Shown: positions 43,601 to 58,600, numbered from the stretch's first letter. The stretch is DNA of 64,000 bases from Choristoneura fumiferana (GCF_025370935.1 NC_133473.1:20471649-20535648); one strand, 5' to 3'. Notes: generated from the letters alone by a model not told the origin. Numbers and translations: made by a program.

Positions 43601-46600
43601 AGTTCCCAGTTCCCAGTGCCCAGCGTTGAGACGGTAATAGTTCTTAACATGACTATACTGACGAAGCATTTACTTAACTATAGGTATTGTAATAAAAAAG
43701 AATATGTAGGTATGTTATATTTTTCTTAGGCAACTTCAAACTAAGGCTCACATGCTGTTGATTAGTACGTGGTTTCAACAACACTATTAATGAATCAAGG
43801 ACGTTATTTGTTTACTACTGCACCGTTCTTGTGTAACCTTATCACGCAACATTGTAGCAATAATAAAAAAGTTTACGCGTGCCGTTCTACATATAATTAT
43901 GAGTTGACGCGTTTCCCTGACGCAGTTTATGGAACAAAAAAAAACTCAATATGTGTCAAAAGATTTTTAATTCAATATTTGTTTCGAATTTAAAACAAAA
44001 ATTAGATAATTTTGAATCTGCATATAATAAAAATAACGTTTTATGTAAAGCAACGAAATTCAACAAGTTTTGATACCTCCAAATAGAAATATATTAGATA
44101 TATATCTTTTATCATGTTAGATTTAACTGAAACTCTTATGCGCTTTTTCCTACAGGTAAACGTTGCCAACACAAGTATAGAGCTATCGAAACAGAACATC
44201 ACCCGTTTAGGCAGAATTCTCTTCCCTCCGAAGCCGGAGGTTCTCAGCAACATGTGCAAGCAGGGCTTCGACGATGCCCTCAGATTTTTGCACAGAAACA
44301 ACATGATCTCCTGCACTCGATGCCTCGCGGTGCAGTCCACGTTCCAACTGCAAGAGGTGTTGAGCGACACAGTGTACGACTATGACCTGGATTGTGAAGA
44401 ATGCAAGACACACAGACAGGTATGACTTGACTTGATACGATTTTGGCGGTTCTAAAAGTGTGGCCTAAATTTAGCACGTTCAGTTTGAATAAAAGGATAC
44501 CTTTGTGCTAGCGCAAGAGTTTCTAGGTTGCCAGCAAATTATTACTAAAGCTGAAGTGAGCTTCAAGTGTTTTTAATTTTACACTATTTTAACATTCAAA
44601 ATTTGATTTCAGCACGCTTTGGTAGACGATTTGCCCGACACCGTCATGACTATATTCCAAAACGCGATAGATTCAGCGAACCACGGCATCGTCAACTGGG
44701 TGATGAGACAGCGTGCGGTCCGGTATCTCACCATACTGGCATTGCCATACAGAGTGCCCATCGACATAATGTATGCCACACTCACCAAGTAAGTTTATTA
44801 CTTTTTTAATTTTTGTATTGTAGTGTAAACTCTTTATTGTACATAAAAACACATGAAATTAATAAATAACAAGATGATAATATGTACAAAGGCGTACTTA
44901 TCCCAGGAATCGAATTTTGTTCTTTATAAAGGACATTGTTTTTTAATTGGGGCTACTAAGAACATAAGTCCTTTATACCCTCATTTTATTGATCAGTCTT
45001 TCTAAAGTGGTGGTCAGAGGTTCGTAGTCAATAGTAATTTCGTAAATTATGTACGCAGCGCAAGAATACAGAGGCGCCATTCATTTATTATGTACAGAGG
45101 CCGGAATTCTCGTGGCACTTTTGAGCTGTCCTAGGGACTTCTCATTTGTCGACTTCCAATATTCATATTATATCAATACATTATAGAACACAACATATTA
45201 AAAGACTAAAGTAGAGGTAAACAACAACAGGCGGTCATATCGCTAAATAATATCAAGAGCAGTTCTTGCAATCTCTTATATTTCGCGTATATTTGAGTCT
45301 TTTATCCCGATGTTTCGAAATATCCACGCGATATAATTGTTTTAAAAAATTCGAAAAGTTGGTAAATGCTTATCTTAATGCTAAAAATGCCAAAATCGCC
45401 ATAGGTGTGCCTATAAAATTTGAGGTTTTCCCTCGATTTCCCTAGGATCCCATCATCAGATCATGACTTGGTGAGAATGGGACCACCTCAGAAGAGTACC
45501 TACTCTTTCGAATAAATGATGAACAAACATGAAAAGAAATACAAACTGGAACGTAGAACGTTTTTTAAGTCGGTTAATAATCAACTATTACTGCATACAT
45601 TTGAGGGCCAGGTCACTATCATAATAAAATTGTTTTCATTGATGGCTCAAATGAAATACAGAATTGTCATTTAAAAAAATCGGTATTCTAGTAAAAGTTA
45701 ACTGTCCAAAAGGTTATTTAAAAGTATTTGTAAAACATCGATTGCGGCGTAGAAGTGGCCCAAATAATGTACAATACAACTAGGTATGAGTCAAAATAAT
45801 CATCTCCGCGGGCTGTTCAACTTCTCGATTAAGAATTAAAAAATAGTAATACAGTATGCGCTAGCTTGATAACCTTTATCTTTTGCTGGCATCTGACCAC
45901 TAGATTATTATTACTTTTGCCTGTTAAGTTCAGAGTTAAATTCAATTGCTATTCCGTTACACTGTTACACTTATCTTGTTATAAGTGCATACAAATTGTC
46001 AGCATTTAAATTAGTACGAGTACAAATATTGTGTTCCGATAAATATTGCTTAGTTGACAACAAAGTGGTCTTAATGATCCACTTATTTGCGTTATAACGA
46101 TCGGATGTTAAATCGTCAATCGCTTCTTGAATAATATTATTCAACAGAACAGAGGCAACAATATCTTTAATACGGTAACTGCGTTTAATTATTAATACGC
46201 ATTTAGATAAATACATGATCTAAGTCTGGTTAGGCAGGTCGATCAGATGAATTCATATTTAGGGCTTTTTAGTTAATTGCCATTTCTGAGTACAACATTT
46301 AATTGCATGACAGCTTTCTTAGTATAGTGCACCTACTATAAATAAATGTTGTATAGGTATTTGAAAGTAGTGAAAGTGTCGATTGATTAGGTTATTAAAT
46401 TTTGACGTTTCTGTTGGACGTTCGCTGACTACTCGAATTATAAATGCTGAATGATATAAAAAACAATGAATCCCTATTTCTCTTGATTACCCACGCCAAA
46501 ACAACGACTTTACTGAATTAATCTATCTTCTTTAAGTTTTATATTGTTTCGTAGGTTCTTTTAAAAAAAAAATAAGAAAATTACGCAGGAAATTAAGAAA

Positions 46601-49600
46601 AATAACAAACTTAACGACTAAACTTTCTTAACCTTAGCGCCTCTAATAACAACCGCAAGGATTACAGACATGAAATTCGACACGGGTTTTTTTCATTATG
46701 TATGCCTTTTAAACAGATTTTTGGCTGTTAACGATTTCACTAAACTAATTGCAATACATTAATATGAAGAAGATGCAATCTAAGTCTAGATCTGTTACAA
46801 TCTGCCCTGGAATAAATGCGCTTCCCGGTGTCGAGCCAGTGACAAACGCTAGATTCTCTAAAATATTATCTTTAAAGTCATAGGGAGACCTTTTACTTTT
46901 AATTGTGCATTCGATTTAGCTCTCACTTCACGTGTTAATACATCAAGCATACTTACCAGTACTTACCAATCGGTTTCTGCCCTAATAGCTACTTACTAAT
47001 ACTTGCACTAACATATTTCGTAATGCTAACAAATTATTTATCACCAATAAAATCCTTAATAATATAAATGCGATAACAACTCTGTCCATCTGTTAACTCT
47101 TGACGCTTGTTTTATGCGATAAACGCTGTGTTAAACGAGCTTTGAACCGCAGGACGGATTTACATAGAATTTGGTATGGAGATAATTTCAGTGAGACCCT
47201 GGGACATAGGATAGTTTTTTATCCCGGAACACTGCGTAGTTCCCGCGGGATAGCTTATCCTCCTAACGCCAAAGTCAAATTTTGGATTTATGAACATCAA
47301 ACTTTATGTTATTTATGATAGAATTTGATGTTCAAATTACAATAAGTCCTTTATAAAAGACTGGGTGTTAGGAGGATAAACGAATTCTTTGTAGACGGAG
47401 TCGCAGAAAAAGCTAATTACCCGTAATTTTTTTATCGATAAGTGCAATCAATGAGGAATCTATGCTAGTTTCGACAGTGAAAAAGTTATATCGATAGTAT
47501 ATAAAGTTATATCGATATGGGTTTTACGGTATGACCGTAAAACTAACAAGAAATTTGGAATTGAAATAAAATAAATACAAAAAGATTCCAAAAAACCAAT
47601 CTTAAGTTAAAAAGTTATTTTTGCTGAAACTCAATGTTGTTTAGAATCGGGTCACGGTTTTGTTATTAAGAAAGATGTTATCAACTGTGCAATAATTCAA
47701 TTTCATATTCATATTTATGACGTTTAATTGTTATTTTGTTCTCTCTTATTTCTCAAACGAGGTATATAAATGTTATTTTAATTAATTAAAGACAGAACAT
47801 TTTATTTTTGGCAACGTAGACAGAAACACAAGTAAATTAAAATTAACATATCGCGAAATGGCCCCAAATCAGTAAACTGCTTAGTCCTGCAACTTTAAAT
47901 TACGTTTTCAATATAGGTACATATATAACTTGTAGAAATATTCGTAAAGTTGAAACATTTTAGAAATGCTTGTCTTGTACCTGCCCAGTACTAAGTTTAG
48001 TCTGTTCTAGTCTTCTGTCTAACATTCCACATTCACGCTTTTTAGCTATGTCGGTGATACAGTAGAGAAGCACTCCGTGCAATACAATGTTGCCGGTAAT
48101 ATGTTCGTGCTTAGGAAGAAGTGTATCCGGCACAACAACACTATGACTAGGTTAGTGATGGGCTCCATGGCCTGTGCCGCAATGTACCGATCAGTCTTCG
48201 TCAAAGGTGGTATTTTAAGTAGCTTGGTCGGCTTATTCCATTTTGTTTCCATTTTGCAGGTCCTTATTTTAGACCACTGTCTAAAAATAAGGACACGTAA
48301 AATGGAGCAAAATTTAATATGCCGCTTGGTTTATGTGCATTGTGCAAAGCGTAGATGTGACTGTACTGGAGTAGTAGTTGGTGGAGTAGTTGTAGATATT
48401 CGTGGGGTTTAAGGCATTTTAATTGAGCTATGCAGTGTTCATTCGTAATAGTGGAATCTAAATCGCATTATCCATTAATGTAGATAAAATTTGTTTCATT
48501 TTGGAGGTACACTGGCGTTTAACAAAAGGTGATATATAATTTAATAGGTAGAGTCATTCACGATGACGCGTGCCGTGGTTCTTATTACAATTACAATGTC
48601 ATTAAAAAGGTTGCCTGGAAGAGATCGCTCTTAAGCGATAAGGCCGCCTATTGCTCACCTTGTAATTTTTTCTCTGTGTATCTGTTTTCTGTATCGCTTA
48701 CTATGTTTGGTGTACAATAAAGAGTCTTTGTATTGTATTGTCATTAATGGCTAATTTTGACAAAATCACGCGTCTTCGTGGATGGCACTAGGTATACCTA
48801 TTAAATTTATCAGAATGTTTCTTTAATCGCAACGACCCAGTTTTTCTCCAAATATATAATTAGTATATCAACTGGTGGAGGTATCGATGTAGACTCAGAA
48901 AAATATTGACTCGTGGCGCCGGAACGTTTTGATACGATAATTGGATTTGCATAAGCTCTATATGAAACATTATAATAATATTTATTGTTTATTCGATCAA
49001 AAGGGACACTGTGAGTGGCCTAAGCACTGATATATTTTTTGCGTCGTAGCATGGTACAGCTATAAAACTTTGTCTTACTTAAGTGGTTACTTTTCTTATC
49101 TACTTTGGTCTATAATATAAAACCGGCCAAGAGCTTGTCGGACACGCCCAAAATAGGGTTCCGTAGCCATAAAATAAGTAATATTTTTCTAAGAATTTCG
49201 TATTTTATACGGAATCTTCCATAGTTTAGGTATATTTTATACCTTAGGCTGCTATTTACCCTTAAACTACTAATAATTCTCAAGCAAACTTAGCCGTTAT
49301 AGTTTTCCTTGAAAGTTTGATATACTTACTACCATCCTGAATTTTTTCATATTTTTCCACCCCGTGGTTTAGATTTTAGAGGGGGAGGAGAGGCTCGATT
49401 TTAATGAAAATTTGCACTTTAAAGTTGAGTATTTCGCAAACAAATCGCTGAATCGAAAATCGTCTTAGCAAACCCCTAATGGTTTTAAAATACCTATTCA
49501 ACGATACCCCACACTATAAGGGTTGGATGAGAAAAAAAATCACCCCCACTTTACGTCTATGGGAGGTACACTAAAGAAAATTTATTTATATATTTTTTTA

Positions 49601-52600
49601 TTGTACCATTTTGTCGGCATAGTTCACATATATATCCGTGCAAAATTACAGCTTTCTAGCATTGATAATCCCTGAGCAAAGCCGCGGACGGACGGACAGA
49701 CAGACAGACAGACAGGCAGGCATGACGAAACTATAAGGGTTACGTTTTTGCTATTTTGGCTCCGGAACCCTAACAAGAATTGCTCGTTTAAAGGTTATTT
49801 ATGATCAATTTATCTCATTGCAACGTTCCTCTGACGACTTACTGATTAGGAATTGAGTTAAATATTTCCTATTTAATCATTTCCCAGCTTAAAACAATGT
49901 CTTCCCTATCTAAGTTGAAATATCACACGACAAATGGGTCAAGGATTTGACGCATGCGCACGTCCGATATTTATATTACTTATTATTTAACAAAATGTTA
50001 TATGTTAATGTTTAATGTTAGTAAACTTAATTTTTTTATGACGTCGCGTCCTTGTTATTGGTAGATATCGTTGTTTGATTTTTAGAAATCAAAATATACT
50101 TTTTTTATTTGACCCGATGGCCGTTTAACGTCAAACGTAAAAAATATTTTCATAGATGCTTGTAAATTGAAATTGTTATCTACTGTTACAAACATAAAAG
50201 GTTGTGTTATGAAGTTTTAAGTGTCGTACCCACCCACGGTCGTACCTATAAATTCAACAATGGTAATAATTGTTCAATTTTCTTTAAATTTCCTCCGATA
50301 CTCAAAAACATGTTTAAATAGTTTTTTATCCTTATAAATCTATCTCTGTCTATATACGTACACCAGCCTATATCAAACAAATTTATTATTTTATTAAACA
50401 AATCTGTTAGCGTCCTAACACCATTGGTTAAATTATTTTCAGCGGCATAATAACGTGCATGAATGGTCGCAAGCTCGTTCACGAAAACTTAGATCTCGTG
50501 AATGCGTCCCAGCGTGCTTTGCTCAACGTCACCAAGGCACTTATGAACCAAACGTATATACTTATCTATTACTATGTTTTCCGTGTCCGTGCCAAGCTGA
50601 GCTTTTTGATGCTGCTCCACCAGAGATGTGCGTGGATGCGTTTGAAATTTCAATATTTCAAATCATTTATTCAGTAAACAGGCCGCAATGGGCACTTTTA
50701 CACGCCATTTTTTAAACTACCAGCGCTTTCGGAAAGACCATCATTGCCAAGAAGAATGCGCCGCAAGAAACGTTGAGAGTGTTTTTCATGAAACAATAGA
50801 AATGCTTCATTAACCTATTCTCGCTCCGCTCAGCTGTTTCCACTAGAGCTGTGCTGTGTGAGGATAGTAGGTGTGGGTCGTTACGTGATTTGAGCGAAAC
50901 GAAACTAAACTGGTGACAAGAATCATGTCACTGGTTACTAAAACCAGTGATTTTTGGTAACCCGTTTGTTTCACTGCCTGCAGTGACGCTTTCTGTGACA
51001 GTCACTGTAACTGAATTAGAAATGAAACTAGTATTTAACGTAATTTGTTACAAGCTATTGAGCTATGACGTTATTTATCACAAGCATCGTTTTTCGGTGT
51101 AATATCAATAATTTCATACATAATCTAAGAATCGTTTTTTGACGTTGTATAAAGTTAAAGTTATAATTTTTACTCTGTGGTACTCGTGACGTCTGTAACG
51201 TTGAGTTGAAAATCGCATTACCACAAAAATAGCTCGTTACAAAAATCACCACTTGTCGCCTGACGTGAAACCAGTGATTTGGTTATTCATCACGTAACCA
51301 GTTACTGTATGTATACGATGACGTGCAATACCGCCCAGGAAAACGTCAGGGAAACGTAACGTCTAGGATAGGTTAATGAAGCGTTGCTATTGGTTGATAA
51401 AAAACTCATTCCTCAAATTCAAGTTCAAATTAAAATAATTTATTCAGTAAATAGGCCGCAATGGGCACTTTTACACGTCATTTTTTAACTACCAGTGCTT
51501 TCGGAAAGACCATCATTGCCAAGAAGAATGCGCCGCAAGAAACTTGGCAGAAAGTCATTTTTTCATAATAATATAATTACAAATAAAATATTTAAAAACT
51601 ATATTATACAATTAAAGAAAAAAAATACAAAAAATAATAATAATAAAAATATAGGGATGTATGGGGTCCCTTAGTTACAATACTAAACACTAACTATATT
51701 TACGTTCAGTGGAAGTGTAGAATGCTTCCACCGTCATAAATTTTAAAATAATAATAACAATAATTTAGTTCTGAAATATACATTTCAGGTCAAGTAACCA
51801 TTAAGCTTTTTGATTTCGAAGGCAAGTTCACGTCTGCCGCCCCCAAAGTTACCTCGCAACACAACCTCGCACATCTCTGGTGGAAATGCGGCCCAAGACG
51901 TTTTTTTTATGTTGGTGGATAGGATGTCGTGTTGTTTTGTCCGTTTTTTGTGTTTTTTGCAGGCGCCAATTGTCTGCTTTCTTTTTAATGAAAATATGCA
52001 TAGTCCGTGTTTTGATATCTTACTGTACCTAAATTAAAATCTGGAGCCTTGTTGTGGTAACTCGAAACATTGTACACTCAACTCATTTTACAATTTCGAC
52101 AATTGTTTTTATAGAACGTTTATATTGTCAAAGATATTATTTACTTTGAAAATATCATGAAAACTTAGTTTCTTGACTGTAATTTAAACAAGGAAACTAT
52201 ACAACTGATACTGTTAGCCGTATCGTCCGATTATCTTTTTGTTTATTGCTCTGACTCTGACGTCCTTCAGAGGTCGTTGTTTTTTCATTACTACTGATAA
52301 TATATTTGATACCTACCTACTTAAAATATAAATCATAGGTTCAATTCTTGTTTTGCTTTTGTGTATGACATAGAAGAAAACAATTATATCAACACGTACA
52401 ATATTTTACCTCATTCACTATTTGAAACTGTCTTAACGTACTATACTTACGCCACCTCAACGAAAATTAAGATACCTACTACAGTTCTTTATGATGATGT
52501 ACGGTTATACGGTTAATTGCATCGCATCAAATTGTCGGAAGCTCATTAATGATAATTTAATCGTGATCTACGCCCCCTAGAAAATATAACTGACAGCTAG

Positions 52601-55600
52601 TATTTCACAGAATCGTGCCTTTACCCGTCCGCCTTAAGGGCCTCCGCTAACTCGCACGGGTGCACGCACGTGTACGGCTTGGCGCGGCGTGCTGTTTCAA
52701 TAGGTTTCTGACACATCATGCCAAAGCCAACCGCATGTAAAGCTAGCTCCACACATCGGTAAGGCACAGCATCGCTTATGATGTGTGTCGCACCTCTGTG
52801 CTTCACCAACCTTACATTCATAAAATTGGCAGCAGAGACCCGCCTTACGCAGCGCTGTTCTATTAGCGACTCATGTGCTCTTGGCAACTACGGTTACCTA
52901 CTTAAGTAAAATAATATATAACATAAAAAACATGGTTCTCTATCGTTTGGCCGAATTTCATATGCCCGAATGTATCGTTTTCTTGAATTTTCATTTGCCG
53001 TAAAGTAATTTATTTATGAAATAGTAATTTCTTCAGAGTTGATATTAAACAAACCTAAACTAACCTACTGCATTCTATATGATGACATGTAAAAAAAATC
53101 CTGAAAACAGCACGGTTCTATATATTTTATGGCAAACGTTGGTATGGCAAGTGAAATTCGGGCAAATGAAATTCGGGCAAGTAAAGGTAAACGAAAAATA
53201 CATAGAGTTTGAAATCACATCAATAAATGTCAATAATTTAAAATGAGCGCAGCTGAGTAGCTAAATGACATGAATCAGGCCGCGCCCACCCAAGCTGTGC
53301 ACCCGCGCGAGTTAGCGGCTCACTCCGTTTCCATTAAGGAAAATTCCAGAGCGTTCTAGAACCTTCTGTCCCTTCCAGATTCGTGGCATGCACGCCCAAG
53401 ATGAGCCGCTCCTTGTGGAAGATCAGTCTAAATATGCTGCAGCAGCTGCACGGCTTCGTGTATTCCGCCCACGACCGGTCGAAGGCCGTCGCGCAGATTT
53501 ATTACAAGCTCACCATGGACGCCAAAAAGGAGATCGCGGAGGAATACCAGAAGGATAGAAGGTTAGTTACAATAGAGTAACTCTTAATTGTACGGCACAT
53601 AAACAGTTCAGTACCCTTAGTGTAAGTTTTCGGTAACAAAATACGTCTCGATCGCGTTCGCGTTACAATATCAATTTGTATGGAAACACGAACAGCGCCT
53701 CTAGCGGAACGTTTGCGATGTTCGTGTTTCTATACAAATTGAGATTTTAACGCGAACGCGATCGAGACGTATTTTGTAACTGAAAACTTACACTAAGGGT
53801 ACAGAGTAGTGATTGCCAAAGGATTTTTTTCAAAATTGCGGATTTTTTCATATAGGAAACTTTCGGAAACTTCTCACAATTTTGTATGGGGATTAAAATT
53901 TTTCGTTTCTTAAATTTAACTTCCTATATTTCTTGTGAAAATTTCTTCTGTAGTTCAGAGTAATATAGTCCATTAACAAAATGCAGACGGCAAGCAATGG
54001 GTGGCTTTAAGCATAAAAAGAGTTCCAGGCAAGAATTCTCTCTTTAGTAAGTCAGTGCTTCAGCACGAGCCAGCAGGAGTGATTGAAGCCCAATATAAAG
54101 TGCGTAGGTGAGGTAGATGACTATAGGTTCACTCCTGCTGGCTCGTGCTGAGGCACCGACCGACTTCAGACTGGTAGAATATTATTTTCATGGTTTTTTG
54201 TACTCGGGTCAATTTTTTGTTACAATTTTTTTTTTGCATAAACGTAAAGTTACTGCGAAAATAGAGTTTGAAAACATGGTAAAGCGCGAATTTCGCACTT
54301 CTGTGGAATAAACCCTCCTTGTTTAAGTAACTAAAGCGTATGATTCACAATAACGTTGTGTTTGTAAACAAATATTATTTGTTTTGCACAGTGACTTATC
54401 GCAGGATTTCCGTGTTAGGCCAAGAGCTGTTTAGTAAGCGTTAGGTACAATACAAGTGTTAAAAAAATCTTGTACCATATAATTTAACCCACATTAAGGC
54501 TACTGGTTAAATACGATACAAGTGGAAAAATATTTTAATTCGAAAAAAAAGTTTTGTGTGGAAGTTGAATTGTGATGTCACAAGAAGACTTTTATCCATA
54601 CAAAACATTGTTTTTACTTTCGAATTTCAATGTTTATCCAAGTTAATACAAGATTTTTAACACTATGTTTAGTAAACCAATTAGTACTTTGCCATTTTTT
54701 AATCAAAAAGTTAAACCAACTCCTAAATAAAGAAAAAAAACAGGCCAAGTGCAAGTCGGACTCGCGCACGAAGGGTTCCGTACAATTATCTATACAATTA
54801 CAAATTACAATTATTATTTTTATTAGACATTAGCAAAAAAATGGCAAAAAAATCAAGTTTCTTATAATAGAAATAATACGGTATTTGACTATTTTGTATA
54901 TGTTTTATAAATTAAAACTACACAATGCCTGTTATCGAATAGAAAATCAATTTTTAAGCTACCTTTACAAATAACAAAGTTATAAAGGTTTGAAATTCAA
55001 GATTAGACAGAGAAAGACATACTGGCATGTGACGTCACACGCCATTACCGCACTACTTGCTGCATAGAGAAAAGCGTTTGAGAAAGAGACAGGTATATAG
55101 ATTTTTCAAAAAATCACTATAAATCCAATTTTCAACCGATTTAAATTTTGTCTTCGCTATCTGTTTATCTATATTTTCATAATAATATTAAGATATGGCA
55201 AAATCAGGAGTTGTCAAATACCGTATTAACGATGTAAGTAAATCTTATTTTGAATAGGTAGTTACCGTTATGAAAAACAATATTATACTTAATAATGCCA
55301 TTATTAATTTATTAATAAGACAATTATGATATTTGTCTGTTATGACGGAAAATTTTCTGAAAAACAACATTATGAGTTGAGACATGTTCTTAGTAATGAC
55401 ATCATGAGTAAAAAAATATGAACACTGTCTGTTATGAGTTCCGATATTTTTAGTAAGTAATTAAAGATGTATGAACAAAAAATAAGAGGAAAAAAATTAT
55501 GAAGAGTGATTGATTATTATGAACACAAATCAGTAGTAAAATAAAAAAGAGGAATTAGAATTTTATGGGAGTCAATATGGACCCAGTTACGGTATTTGTA

Positions 55601-58600
55601 GTATCCTCTATTAAAAGACGTGTAGAGGTAGATTTTTTTTGACATTCATAAGTGCTTGTTATAGCCTAAATTGAATAAAGATATTTTGACTTTGACTTTG
55701 ACTTTGAGACGATTGCCAAGAGCAAATGCACAGGATATACTAGCATACTACAAGATATACCTAAATAGTGATTTGTGTAGGTAGGTATCACAGTTGTAGC
55801 TGTGCCTACAATAATGTGAAGGGTTCCCTCGATTACCCCAGTGCCCAGTATCCACTTATCGGATCAACAAAAAATTCAAATCTATTCATAAATGACGAAG
55901 TTCTGAAAATCAACCGAATTGATAACCTCCTGCTTTTTTTAGTCGATTAAAAATGTCAATGATCATCAATTGCCTATTGTAATCGGGAACAAAGAACGCA
56001 TCTTTGTCGTCAACAAAGTAATTCGACATATTCAAATTAACATAAGTGCATAAATAATAGGATTAACTGTTAGGATAATGGCCGGTATCTAATCGGTAAC
56101 CTTCACAGTGCGTTTATCTTTGGCTTTGCATCCGCGTCCGTAATCTCCTTTTACACACTTGGATACACTTTTTTTACCAACTCATTATACTAGGTCTAGG
56201 TTTCATAAAAAAAAAATGTTATACACATAGCTATAAGAGACGGTTTGTTTTTAAATAAATAAAGAAAATATTGATATTGTAATAGCGCATAATGGCATAA
56301 TAAACAAAACGTTTTAGATCATTTTCGTATGTTTCGGTCAATAACTTAGTGACTTTAGTTTAGACATCGGTACGGTTCTGTCTGGCGTCAGTTTAGACCA
56401 TCATTCTATGGTCAGAATGACGAGAGAATTATCTTGTAACCTTCACGGACTGACGGAGTGATGGGCCGAACTGATGAAAATTAATTTACTTAATAATATT
56501 CGTCAATCCAACGTTTTAAACTTTCGTGATTTTCACTCATAGTCAAAATACCCCGCACAGGACTTATCACGCTAACACACACGAGTAATATTTACCTCGA
56601 CGTTTCGGCAACATTACAGTGGCCGTGGTGTGTCAAGTGTGGGGTGTCAAGTCTGCCTAGCAGCGCGAGTCCTTCGAACTACCCGCACTTGATCACAAAT
56701 AGTACCGGCACTCGTATCACAAACTACCCGCACTTGGTCATTTTTATTTGTCACCCCATCACACCGACACACAACACTAATAACGTCCGATCGTCCCTCA
56801 GAAAATTCATCCCGACGCCGACACTTATTTATAACAGGATTCCACGAAGATGAAAGCTTATATCCATCGGCCCGGTTGAAATTTTTATGCTTTTTTATTT
56901 CAACTGCTTCATGTACCATTCTTGAATAGAAATGACGTTCCGTGGAGATAATTTTGGGATTGTAAAGCTCAATCCAGTGGCTTGGTCCTGACTGACCAAT
57001 AAATGCTCGGTATGGCTATGATGGAAACGTCGAGGTAAATATTACTCGTGTGTGTTAGCGTGATAAGTCCTGTGCTTGGTATTTTGACTATGCGTCAATC
57101 CATTTGGAATGACAGAAAACCAGAATGACGGACTAAATTGACGCCGGAATGAGTGTGAAGTGTAACTGATGACTTTAGGTTCGTGACATTGAACGAAGAG
57201 TTGACAAGTGACAACAGTCGTCCGTCATCATCGCCAAGTCCAACGACTTACTATCGCAATGTAATCTATACGATAGGTCGATACGTCTATACCTGCTACA
57301 GATCTGCTGGGCTACTACGAAACTCGAAACTCGAAGTTCGTATCGTACCGACCCTCTCGCTCTCGTATTAAATAGTATAAGTGTAAAAGGGACCGCACGA
57401 CACGAACTTCGAGTTTCGAGTTTCGTAGTAGCTCAGCTGTTCGAGCGCCCCTGCTAATTATCAATGTTCACGTGTAGACCTATCGTACTTACACGTTGTC
57501 TTAGTGTGCGTGACTGACGGTACGCTTGCGACTGAGGACAAGTTCGAGCTACGCACTCATAGACTTGTCGTACGGATACTTTTACAATTACAATTATAAA
57601 ATGTGGAGGGGTGCTCCTTCGCGAGTGAACAGATCTGTAATAGTAGAGGATTAGTCAATAAGTTGTTACATCAAAGAGTGGTTCCTCAAAAATCACATCT
57701 CATTGGAATACCAGTTCTTACCGTAGCATAATTAAACTTACAAAAACCAAACGGTTTTTTTTTAATATTGCCACTTTTATGCATCAACTCCTAGAAACAT
57801 AACCTAACCATCTTAGAAAGGTTGAAAAAACCCCAACATTGCCATTTTCAAGCACAATATCTTAAAAACGGCTGAACCGATTTTATGGAACATAGCTAAG
57901 TATCACCGCAACTCTCACGTAAAAAACACATAGAAATCTGCCTATAAGTTTGAGAACTACAATGCCACAGACAGACAGACATCTAATTTCATTTCTTTTA
58001 ATTATTCAAGAACAACAATATACATTGTGTTTGAAATCATAAGTGCTTTGTTATAGCCTAAATTGAATAAAGATATTTTGACTTTGACTTGACAAAATCA
58101 CATAACAGTAGAACACATACAATATCTACAGCCAGACATAGGTGTCAAACTTATATATAACATCCCTCTTTTTGCATCGGGGGTTAAAATCATATGCAGC
58201 AACACACTGCGGCCGCAGCAATTCAAAGAACCTAACTCCTGTCAGTATTACAATCAATCTTTAGACATACGAGTGTGTGCAATAATTTATTCATTCTTGA
58301 TATCGTGTTTCATAGTAACATTTATTGCTTAGGACCTACATTATCGGATATCCAAATAGAAATAATGTATGTTTTATTTTTCAAAACGACCGGGTTCGAT
58401 TCCCGAACAGAGTACAAGTTTTTTTTTAATTGTGTGAATGCAGTTTTTCTTACTAAAATCGATGACATGGTTCCTAAGAACAGATCAGATCTTCGTGTGT
58501 CTTATAGTTTCAGACTTTCCCATACTGACCGATCTAAATGTTACATCCTGTCCTGTATACACGTTTCTTCACAGTTGTAAATATAACGTTATCAACCAAT

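Noticed and set aside
45971..46216. 81-codon minus-strand frame in brummer intron 5
   Set aside because: Ordinary composition but no family match, splice signals or supporting neighbour. Kept only as a note.
50246..50482. 78-codon minus-strand frame overlapping candidate exon X2
   Set aside because: Antisense to X2, with no start context or family.
52621..52887. 88-codon minus-strand GC-rich frame in brummer intron 5
   Set aside because: Cys-rich text looks coding-like, but it is preceded by stops, has no splice sites and a piece of it (CGCGCGAGTTAGCGG) recurs near 53305, suggesting a repeat.
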